Assembly: GCA_019120675.1 (NCBI GenBank)
Contig: DWUQ01000105.1
Coordinates: forward strand, 1-35,202
DNA: 35,202 nucleotides
Direction of reading: 5' to 3'
Source: Candidatus Paenalcaligenes intestinipullorum
Lineage (GTDB): Bacteria; Pseudomonadota; Gammaproteobacteria; Burkholderiales; Burkholderiaceae_B
A model generated the notes under the pieces. It ran no database searches. It was not told the DNA's origin and was given only the letters and a program-made list of their open reading frames with translations. Positions within the stretch are counted from its first letter, which is position 1. Each line of letters begins with the position of its first letter. Shown piece by piece: positions 29,493 to 35,202 of the stretch. Made by a program: the position numbers and the translations under genes.

Positions 29493-29770
29493 GATATATA
29501 GGCATTTTTAGCTTAAGAATGGGGAACTATTATTTAGCCTCACTCCTTCAAACTTCAACGCAAAGGGTTTATTTTCAATCACTTAAAAAAACAATTAAAA
29601 GTAACTTGTTAAATACTCACTAAGCTTCCACACTAACCCTTGCACTTCCTAACATTTATTCACGGACGACAAAAAGCCACTCCATAGATAAGTGTTAAAA
29701 AATGAAAATAGGAAAAGTTTTAATCACTGTTAGAATAAACAGTCATCGGCAATGGACTTGCCAAAGAAAA
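29493..29770. other. AT-rich intergenic region between the dcw promoter and rnpB
   Basis: Together with the promoter/operator this forms the only gap above 300 bases without a gene. It is distinctly AT-rich compared with its surroundings, with several A- and T-tracts that could bend DNA or act as an upstream promoter element. I find no convincing ORF or RNA gene in it. A single TTATTCACG resembles a DnaA box but stands alone. Confidence 0.5.
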
Positions 29771-30170
29771 AAGGAACAAGCCTATAGGCCGGATTCTGTA
29801 AACCAAGCACGCTTGGTTGGCAACCATTCCTCTGGGTGATGCATTACTGCAGCACTCTAGCCACCTACCCGCATACTTGAGCGAGCCGCCCTTTTATTGC
29901 TTGCACAATAACGTATGCCTATTTGGTGTTGCTCCGGATAGAGGTTACCGCGTTTCACCCTACACGCACGGTTGACTCAGCGCCAACAAAATTACGGAGA
30001 TGGCCGTAACTGAGCATAGTAAACTATGCCCTACGCGCAGACTCGTCTCTGTGGCCCTATTCCTCAGCTGAAGTACTCAACTGGGCGGCTGTTAGCCGCT
30101 ATCCTGCTCTGCGGAGTCCGGACCTTCCTCGATAGCGTACGCTACCGCGGCTGCCCAGCTTGTTCCTTAC
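29771..30170 (-). ncRNA. rnpB: RNase P RNA (bacterial type A)
   Basis: Absent from the ORF track but clear by conserved core. In transcript order: GAGGAAGGTCCGGACTCC near the 5' end, CCACAGAGACGAGTC, GGGTGAAACGCGGTAACC, CCGGAGCAACACCAAATAGG, and ACAGAATCCGGCCTATAGG near the 3' end. The P1 helix is visible as AAGGAACAAGC (5') pairing with GCTTGTTCCTT (3'), which sets the ends at about 30170 and 29771, a length of about 400. The 3' end runs into TTTTTT, consistent with intrinsic termination. The RNA is the catalytic subunit of RNase P and removes 5' leaders from pre-tRNAs. Confidence 0.95.
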
Positions 30171-30174
30171 TGTT

Positions 30175-30204
30175 ATTGTACCGTGCGATCTGTATCGCGC
30201 ACAA
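30175..30204 (-). promoter_or_regulatory. rnpB promoter
   Basis: On the minus strand, TTGTGC (30204-30199) is followed by 18 bases and TACAAT (30180-30175). The -10 lies about 7 bases before the 5' end deduced from the P1 helix, so the two assignments agree. The spacer contains GCGATACAGATCGC, a short palindrome. Confidence 0.65.
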
Positions 30205-30226
30205 AATTTTCTACTTCTGGAGTGTT

Positions 30227-32032
30227 ATGTCTTCGAACTTGATCACGCTAAACGAGGTACAACTCGCTTTTGGTCACCACGCCCTCTTAGACAGCGCCAA
30301 CCTAATTGTGCACGAGGGTGAGCGTTGCGGCCTCATTGGCCGTAACGGTGCCGGCAAGTCTTCTTTACTCAAACTCTTAGATGGCCGTCTTGCCCCAGAT
30401 GAGGGCGAGGTGCAGCGCCGTATCGGTTTGCGGGTCGCAACCGTTGAGCAAGAGCCCGACCTTCCTCCCGAACAAAGCGTGTACGATTACCTCTGCGGTG
30501 ATTTTGAGCTCAACGAAGACTGGCAACGCCCTTCACGTATCAGCGGCTTAATTGACGAATTGAAGCTTCGGCCCGATGCCTTAAATCAAACCTTATCAGG
30601 TGGCATGCGTAAACGTGTCGCTTTAGCTAAGGCCGTTGCTGACGCGCCCGATTTGCTCTTGCTCGACGAGCCCACGAACCATTTAGACTTCGACGGCATT
30701 TTATGGCTCGAAGCGCTGTTGAAAAACTTTCGGGGCAGCGTCATCGTCATTACTCACGATCGACAATTTCTAGACGAAGTCACCACACGCATTATTGAAC
30801 TGGATCGAGGCCAAATCTTTAGCTTCCCCGGTAACTTTTCTCAATGGCAAGTGCGCAAAGCCGAATGGCTGGAAGCGGAAGCCCAACAAAATGCGAAGTT
30901 TGACAAGTTCCTTGCCCAAGAAGAAGTCTGGATTCGTACTGGCGTGCAAGCACGCCGCACCCGAGACGAAGGTCGCGTACGTCGCTTGGAATCGCTACGT
31001 CGTGAACGTGCCGCGCGGCGCGAGCGTTCGGGCAATGTTAGTTTTGCCATTGATGAGGGCAAACGTTCAGGCCGCTTAGTGATTGAAGCCGAGCATATTA
31101 CCCATGGCTACAACGCGCATACGTTAATTAACGACTTCTCTACCGTGCTGTTACGAGGTGATCGGGTAGGATTAATCGGACCAAATGGCGCTGGCAAAAC
31201 CACCCTTTTACAAATTCTGCTTGGTCTGCTGCCCCCTAATCAAGGGCATGTCAAACTAGGAACCAATTTGACCATTGGCTACTTTGATCAAATGCGCAGT
31301 CAACTGGATGAAAAAGCCACCCTCGTGGAGACGATCAACCCCGGTACCGAATGGATTCAGATTGGCGACAAACGCTTGCACGTGATGAGCTATTTAGAAG
31401 AGTTTTTATTCCCAGCTGCACGCGCACACTCTCCAGTCAGCACGCTATCGGGGGGGGAGCGTGCACGCCTTGCGCTCGCCCGGCTATTTGCTCAACCCAC
31501 TAACATTCTGGTGCTGGACGAGCCTACTAACGATCTCGATATTGAAACCCTAGAATTGCTGGAGTCTTTGCTACAAGACTACCAAGGGACTGTATTATTG
31601 GTGAGCCACGACCGCAGCTTTTTGAATAATGTGGTGACCCAAGTCATTGCCGCCGAACCAAATGGTCATTGGCAAGAATACGCAGGGGGCTATGATGACT
31701 GGCTGCAGCAACGACCCGAGCCTTTAACCGAAGCTCCCGCAGCGACCAACCCCCCAGCGACCTCTAAAGCACCCGCGGCGGCCCCGCGTGCGCGCAGTCG
31801 CAGCAGTGGGTTGGCCCCTTGGGAAAGCAAAGAGCTGGCCGAGCTCCCCGAAAAAATCGCTCAACTGGAAGCCCAACAATCCGCCCTTGCTGCCCAGCTT
31901 AGTGAACCCGATATTTATGCAGATGGGCCTGAGGCCGCTCAACGCATCAATGACCAGCTCGCGGAACTGGATGAGCAACTGATGGCTCTGTTTGATCGTT
32001 GGGAAAGCTTAGAAGCCAAACAGGGTGAATAA
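30227..32032 (+). CDS. uup: ABC-F family ATPase Uup
   Basis: A 601-aa cytoplasmic ABC-F protein with two ATPase domains. ABC1 has Walker A GRNGAGKS (38-45), signature LSGG (123-126) and Walker B LLLLDEPTNH (143-152). ABC2 has GPNGAGKT (318-325), LSGG (407-410) and LVLDEPTND. Between them is the charged linker including QARRTRDEGRVRRLESLRRERAARRER, typical of Uup. A Pro/Ala-rich stretch (about 565 region upstream) and a C-terminal coiled-coil domain also point to Uup, which acts on ribosomes and is linked to stability of repeats and transposons in E. coli. ABC1 is about 36 residues shorter between VYDY and LSGG than E. coli Uup as I recall it. The start at 30227 has CTGGAG upstream; the ORF-track start at 30026 lies inside rnpB and is spurious. 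Confidence 0.93.
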   Translation: MSSNLITLNEVQLAFGHHALLDSANLIVHEGERCGLIGRNGAGKSSLLKLLDGRLAPDEGEVQRRIGLRVATVEQEPDLPPEQSVYDYLCGDFELNEDWQRPSRISGLIDELKLRPDALNQTLSGGMRKRVALAKAVADAPDLLLLDEPTNHLDFDGILWLEALLKNFRGSVIVITHDRQFLDEVTTRIIELDRGQIFSFPGNFSQWQVRKAEWLEAEAQQNAKFDKFLAQEEVWIRTGVQARRTRDEGRVRRLESLRRERAARRERSGNVSFAIDEGKRSGRLVIEAEHITHGYNAHTLINDFSTVLLRGDRVGLIGPNGAGKTTLLQILLGLLPPNQGHVKLGTNLTIGYFDQMRSQLDEKATLVETINPGTEWIQIGDKRLHVMSYLEEFLFPAARAHSPVSTLSGGERARLALARLFAQPTNILVLDEPTNDLDIETLELLESLLQDYQGTVLLVSHDRSFLNNVVTQVIAAEPNGHWQEYAGGYDDWLQQRPEPLTEAPAATNPPATSKAPAAAPRARSRSSGLAPWESKELAELPEKIAQLEAQQSALAAQLSEPDIYADGPEAAQRINDQLAELDEQLMALFDRWESLEAKQGE

Positions 32033-32036
32033 ATAA

Positions 32037-32075
32037 AGGCCATCAAGTGCTTCACTCAACAGCACCCGATGGCCT
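32037..32075. terminator. Hairpin between convergent uup and pyrC
   Basis: AGGCCATC (32037-32044) pairs with GATGGCCT (32068-32075), and inside it GTGCT pairs with AGCAC, separated by a small internal loop. Read on the minus strand the stem is followed by TTATTTATT. It sits directly after the uup stop and downstream of pyrC, so it can act in both directions, better for pyrC. Confidence 0.55.
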
Positions 32076-32104
32076 GCCTTAGTTCACAATACTCTAAGCT
32101 ACGA

Positions 32105-32129
32105 ATGGCTATTAATGAAAAATAGCCAT
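32105..32129. terminator. Second hairpin downstream of pyrC
   Basis: ATGGCTATT and AATAGCCAT form a perfect 9-bp stem around AATGAAA, 20 bases beyond the pyrC stop on the minus strand. There is no proper U-tract after it, so terminator function is uncertain; it may back up the hairpin at 32037-32075. Confidence 0.4.
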
Positions 32130-32148
32130 ATGACCTAGGCTTAATGGA

Positions 32149-33216
32149 CTAGGCCACGACCGTCCAATCTAGCTCGCTACCTGCGGCCAAAGGCACCACA
32201 TCATCACCCGCGATTGTCAGCGCGTCAGGAATTGCAAACGCACGTTTTTGTAAGGTCAATTGTCCAGTGTTGCGCGGTAGACCATAAAAATCCGGCCCAT
32301 TTTCACTGGCAAAGGCTTGCAAACGATCCAGAGCTCCAACAGAGTCAAAGGCCGTAGCGTAAAGCTCCATGGCATGCAAAGCGGTGTAACACCCCGCACA
32401 ACCACAGTCCTGCTCTTTGCGTCCGCGCGGGTGGGGCGCACTATCGGTACCCAAGAAAAAACGCTTGCTGTCACTGGTGGCAGCTTTTAATAAAGCTTGG
32501 CGGTGCGTCTCACGCTTGAGCACGGGCAAACAGAACCAGTGGGGACGTAGTCCGCCTAGAAATAAAGCGTTGCGATTATAAAGCAAATGATGAGCGGTAA
32601 TCGTCGCCGCCACGGGCCCTTCAGCCTCGCTCACATACGCCACCCCTTCGGCGGTGGTGAGGTGCTCAAACACAACCTTAAGCTCAGGAAACTGTTGACG
32701 CAGAGGAATCATGACACGATCAATAAACACCGCTTCACGATCAAATAAGTCAACGGAAGGATCGGTAACCTCGCCATGCACCAATAACGGCATGCCAACC
32801 TCTTGCATGGCCTCTAAAGCCGCTGGGCAATGACGCAATAAATCCGTAACCCCCGCATCTGAATTGGTGGTGGCACCCGCTGGGTACAATTTAACCCCAT
32901 GCACCATTCCCGAAGCTTTGGCCGTACGGATTTCCTGAGCGGGCGTGTTATCAGTAAGATACAACGTCATAAGCGGCTCAAAGGCCTGGGCCTGCTGATC
33001 CAACGCCGTATCGGCTTGCAAGGCGTTAAGAATGCGTTGCCGATACGCCAGAGCCTGCTCGGTCGTGGTTACCGGAGGGGTCAAGTTCGGCATAATAATC
33101 GCACGACCAAACTGGGCAGCGGTGTGGCCCACAATGTCTTGTAGCATCGCGCCATCACGCAAGTGCAAATGCCAATCATCGGGGCGGGTAATCGTAATAC
33201 TGGAAGCAGAAGACAT
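32149..33216 (-). CDS. pyrC: Dihydroorotase PyrC
   Basis: A 355-aa zinc amidohydrolase of the PyrC type, somewhat longer than E. coli PyrC (348). Metal and substrate residues are visible: WHLHLRDG (H16, H18), [27 protein letters not shown] with the lysine that is carbamylated to bridge the metals, [26 protein letters not shown], and [15 protein letters not shown] with the catalytic aspartate. It closes carbamoyl-aspartate to dihydroorotate in pyrimidine synthesis. The start ATG at 33216 is the only good one. It stands alone, convergent with uup and divergent from the SWIB gene. Confidence 0.96.
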   Translation of the reverse strand: MSSASSITITRPDDWHLHLRDGAMLQDIVGHTAAQFGRAIIMPNLTPPVTTTEQALAYRQRILNALQADTALDQQAQAFEPLMTLYLTDNTPAQEIRTAKASGMVHGVKLYPAGATTNSDAGVTDLLRHCPAALEAMQEVGMPLLVHGEVTDPSVDLFDREAVFIDRVMIPLRQQFPELKVVFEHLTTAEGVAYVSEAEGPVAATITAHHLLYNRNALFLGGLRPHWFCLPVLKRETHRQALLKAATSDSKRFFLGTDSAPHPRGRKEQDCGCAGCYTALHAMELYATAFDSVGALDRLQAFASENGPDFYGLPRNTGQLTLQKRAFAIPDALTIAGDDVVPLAAGSELDWTVVA

Positions 33217-33377
33217 AATTCAATACTAAAAACGTGGGCACTAAGCCCGCTGACCATCGACGCATACGCGGCTCAGGCCTTATTATCCTATAGTGCTTGG
33301 CTTACGCCTACCTCTTGCTGAGTTTTACTATATATTCGAACCACACTTCACTATTTAATGAGGAGACGCTACTCATC

Positions 33378-33680
33378 ATGGCCACCAAAAACACAGAAAG
33401 CGAAAAAAAAACCAACCACGCCCGAGACGCTCAAACCGCTGGTTTTAAAAAACCCGTACAGCCTAGCCCCGAGCTCGCTCAAATTGTAGGTAGTGACCCA
33501 CTACCCCGCACCGAAGTCACCAAGAAAGTGTGGGCGTACATTAAAACGCATCACTTACAAAATCCAGCCAACCGCCGTAACATCCTAGCCGATGACACGT
33601 TATACGCCGTCCTAGGCAAAAAAGAGGTGAGTATGTTTGAGCTGACCAAACTCATTAGCGGTCATTTACGCCCGATTTAG
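33378..33680 (+). CDS. Stand-alone SWIB/MDM2-domain protein
   Basis: A 100-aa protein. A charged, lysine-rich N-terminal tail (ATKNTESEKKTNHARDAQ) precedes one SWIB domain (about 27-100: PSPELAQIVGSDPLPRTEV, KKVWAYIKTHHLQNPANRR, ILADDTLYAVLGKKEVSMFELTKLI). SWIB is best known from eukaryotic SWI/SNF complexes and MDM2. In bacteria it occurs as small single-domain proteins, notably in Chlamydia and many beta-proteobacteria, whose function is not established to my knowledge; a DNA- or chromatin-associated role is only inferred. The start at 33378 is supported by GAGGAG upstream, though spacing is long; the ORF track adds 27 unlikely residues. Confidence 0.88.
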   Translation: MATKNTESEKKTNHARDAQTAGFKKPVQPSPELAQIVGSDPLPRTEVTKKVWAYIKTHHLQNPANRRNILADDTLYAVLGKKEVSMFELTKLISGHLRPI

Positions 33681-33870
33681 TATTCTTTTTTACTCTTACT
33701 CCCACTTCGCTTCGTAGCCGCTATTCAGCGCTGTGCTTCTAGTGCAGGCTCAGTGTTTAAGTACAGATCGCTTGCTGCACTAAGAATTTTATGTTGCACA
33801 CTATTCATTGATATATTTAAAAAGCATTACAGATCTACTCTAAGCACTTACCCACTGATTAGGAGCTGAT

Positions 33871-34440
33871 ATAACCTCTCGTGCACTCGTCTGGTTTCGA
33901 CGAGACCTCCGCCCTGATGATCACACGGCTTTGTGCCATGCGCTGACGACACATGAGGAAGTCTTTGCCGTCTTTATTTTTGATCGACCTCTTTTAAAAA
34001 GCCTAGACCCAGAGGATCGACGCTTAAGCTTTATCTGGCATAGCCTAGAAGCGGTGCGACAGCAATTCGAAGCCGCTGGAGGCCACTTTCATTATGTTTT
34101 ACAGACTGGCTTTATGCACAATCGCGTGCGCATGCTCTGCGCATCGTGTTTGACTAAGCATTTATTGGTGGATTGGCGTTGTGGGGAAGCCCACTTTGCT
34201 AAGTGGCTGCTGGATTATGACCAAGCCTCCAACGTGGGCGGCTGGCAATGGTCGGCCTCAACGGGCTGCGATGCACAGCCCTATTTCCGTATTTTTAATC
34301 CGACCACGCAAGCACAGAAGTTTGATGCTAAAGGGGAATACGTGCGCCGTTATGTACCCAGCTCTGAGCGAAGCCGCACACCAATCGTTGACCATGCGAC
34401 CCAACGTCAGCGTGCGCTTGAATTTTATGGTCGGCTTTAA
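33871..34440 (+). pseudogene. phrB: Remnant of deoxyribodipyrimidine photolyase (start lost, two internal deletions)
   Basis: The frame opens with [21 protein letters not shown], a photolyase N-terminus whose expected ATG is ATA (33871); AGGAG lies 5 bases before it, so the ribosome binding site survives. After about 85 codons of the antenna-domain start (ending GGHFHYVLQ) the sequence jumps directly to [10 protein letters not shown] and the conserved FAD-domain block [26 protein letters not shown]. Roughly 260-270 residues, including most of the FAD pocket, are gone. A second smaller gap lies between GEYVRRYVP and TPIVDHA, where homologues carry about 25 more residues. Both joins keep frame and the normal C-terminus remains. 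It cannot be a working photolyase. The ORF-track version begins at an internal TTG (33931). Confidence 0.88.
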
Positions 34441-34451
34441 TAAAAGATGAA

Positions 34452-35003
34452 TTAATCATCCAAAGGGGATCGATGAGCACAATGTGCCAGCCACCCTTTG
34501 ACCGTACGATAAATTAACCAGAGCAACACCGCTAAGCCCGTTAGCCAACCAATATAAATCATGGTTAACAAAGCACTCAGCCCTAAGCCTAATACCCCCC
34601 ACCAGAAGGTACTAATCAACCAGTCAAAATGCACAGCGTACTTAGTACCCGCCGCATCGCTGCGCTTGTAATAGGCCAGCACTAACGCCGCTAAGCTACT
34701 GGCACCAAATGCTCCTAAGCTAATAACTCCTAGCGCAAATAGCCCATAAGCAATATGAATAATATGAGGCAAGCCAAACGTAGGCTTGACCATCGTAGAG
34801 GTAGCGGTAGGAGACGTAGCGGTATGCAAGTTATTTTCTTTATTTCCGCCATGTGGTTTTTCATTCACGCCATCTCGACCTTCAGGGCTCAGCGCTGAAG
34901 CGGGTGCCGGTGGGTTTGATTCCGTTGGCGTTGCTCCTGTTGGATGAACGGTTGGGACTTCTGAAGGTCCACCATTTGATGACACATCGTTTAGATTGCT
35001 CAT
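34452..35003 (-). CDS. Unrecognised membrane protein with Pro/Ser/Thr-rich N-terminus
   Basis: A 183-aa protein. The first 75 or so residues are low-complexity and hydrophilic (many P, S, T, N, G), probably disordered. The rest holds about three hydrophobic segments: HIIHIAYGLFALGVISLGAF, then SSLAALVLAYYKRSDAAGTKYAVHFDWLISTFWWGVLGLGLSAL, then MIYIGWLTGLAVLLWLIYRTVKGWL. The short motif YYKRSDAAGTKY...HFDWLISTFWW resembles small DUF4870-like membrane proteins of beta-proteobacteria, but I cannot confirm the family. The start at 35003 (MSNLNDVSS) has GAGGAAAG upstream; the ORF track adds 23 residues. It lies immediately downstream of an rRNA operon terminator on the same strand, convergent with the photolyase remnant. 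Function unknown. Confidence 0.75.
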   Translation of the reverse strand: MSNLNDVSSNGGPSEVPTVHPTGATPTESNPPAPASALSPEGRDGVNEKPHGGNKENNLHTATSPTATSTMVKPTFGLPHIIHIAYGLFALGVISLGAFGASSLAALVLAYYKRSDAAGTKYAVHFDWLISTFWWGVLGLGLSALLTMIYIGWLTGLAVLLWLIYRTVKGWLAHCAHRSPLDD

Positions 35004-35105
35004 GCTCTTTCCTCGATTAAACACCTTCAATTCAATACTGTAGCGATTGTACGCGTTAACAGAGGATTGCACACGTTCTTGGCAGCGGTCTTTGGCGCAG
35101 ACGAA

Positions 35106-35141
35106 AAAAAGCCCCGCTTCAGTCTTGAAGCGGGGCTTTTT
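35106..35141 (-). terminator. rRNA operon terminator
   Basis: GCCCCGCTTCA and TGAAGCGGGGC form a perfect 11-bp GC-rich stem with the loop GTCT, extended by A-T pairs and followed on the minus strand by TTTTTTT. It lies just after the 5S rRNA 3' end, the normal position for an rrn terminator. Confidence 0.92.
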
Positions 35142-35149
35142 AGTGTAAG

Positions 35150-35202
35150 AGCCTGACGATGACCTACTTTCACAGGCGTAATGCCCACTATCATCGGCGC
35201 GA
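35150..35202 (-). rRNA. rrf: 5S rRNA, 3' part (5' end outside window)
   Basis: Read on the minus strand, the last 53 bases give CGCCGATGATAGTGGGC, then CCTGTGAAAGTAGGTCATC, then GTCAGGC, the 3' half of bacterial 5S rRNA (compare CGCCGATGGTAGTG and GAGAGTAGG in E. coli). The strong terminator follows. The 16S and 23S genes should lie beyond the right edge. Confidence 0.92.

Noticed and set aside
29493-29770. Possible origin-like element: AT-rich DNA with TTATTCACG resembling a DnaA box
   Set aside because: Only one imperfect box is visible and no dnaA, dnaN or other origin gene is nearby.
29702-29840. Small plus-strand ORF beginning MKIGKVLITVRINSH
   Set aside because: It has no good coding signal and runs into the antisense strand of rnpB.
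30026-30226. N-terminal extension of the ABC-F ORF in the track
   Set aside because: It lies within the antisense of rnpB and its promoter; homologues begin at MSSNLITLNE, where a GGAG ribosome binding site is found.
33931-34440. A naturally compact 169-aa photolyase-like enzyme
   Set aside because: Most of the FAD-binding region is missing, the original start is mutated to ATA with its ribosome binding site still in place, and a second gap is present; decay explains this better than a new mini-enzyme.
1-35202. CRISPR array, prophage, insertion sequence, toxin-antitoxin or defence island
   Set aside because: I looked for regular direct repeats, transposase or integrase motifs, and restriction or defence domains on both strands and saw none; nearly all sequence is accounted for by core genes.
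1-35202. tRNA genes
   Set aside because: I saw no GTTCRANNC-type arm with matching acceptor stem in the intergenic gaps; a covariance-model scan would be decisive.

Overview
The window reads as the chromosome of a beta-proteobacterium, most likely order Burkholderiales and close to Alcaligenaceae. Evidence is a complete Gram-negative division and cell-wall (dcw) cluster with DAP-type MurE, a single-chain MurE-MurF fusion (known to me from Bordetella and relatives), the downstream block lpxC / DUF721 (DciA) / M23 peptidase / secA, LpxC itself (an outer membrane with lipid A), and a small SWIB protein. I cannot name the genus. I see no prophage, IS element, CRISPR array or tRNA, and no convincing new defence or mobile system: this is mostly core genome.

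Layout. Positions 1-3384 (minus) carry mnmC, cut by the window edge, and a fadD-like acyl-CoA ligase. Positions 3611-5505 (plus) carry a YciA-type thioesterase and the magnesium channel gene mgtE, closed by a strong bidirectional terminator at 5533-5573. lldD (minus) follows, then a short region with two related palindromes. Positions 7005-10830 (minus) carry secA and an M23/LytM peptidase gene. dciA is the only plus-strand gene in this stretch. Positions 11400-29423 (minus) carry the whole dcw cluster, transcribed right to left: mraZ, rsmH, ftsL, ftsI, murE-murF, mraY, murD, ftsW, murG, murC, ddl, ftsQ, ftsA, ftsZ, then lpxC after a 190-base gap. Almost all junctions up to ftsA overlap by 1-11 bases or are separated by 2-8 bases, which points to one translationally coupled operon. 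A sigma70-type promoter and a 10-bp-phased MraZ operator lie just upstream of mraZ.

Positions 29771-30170 (minus) hold the RNase P RNA gene rnpB, absent from the ORF track and recognisable from its conserved core. It is divergent from an ABC-F gene (uup), whose ORF-track N-terminus is spurious because it runs through rnpB antisense. pyrC (minus), a 100-aa SWIB protein gene (plus), a decayed photolyase gene (plus), an unrecognised membrane protein gene (minus) and the 3' end of a 5S rRNA gene with its terminator (minus) complete the window. An rRNA operon therefore lies just beyond the right edge.

How the genes fit together: the dcw products make UDP-MurNAc-pentapeptide (murC, murD, murE-murF, ddl), move it onto the lipid carrier (mraY, murG), polymerise and crosslink it at the septum (ftsW, ftsI, ftsL, ftsQ), and run the cytokinetic ring (ftsA, ftsZ). 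lpxC commits to lipid A, secA exports envelope proteins, and the M23 protein probably trims peptidoglycan. Items most worth a second look are the photolyase remnant (start ATG apparently changed to ATA, two in-frame deletions), the Uup protein with a much shortened ABC1 arm region, the phased MraZ operator on the -10 box, tandem hairpins between ftsA and ftsZ, and REP-like palindromes after secA.
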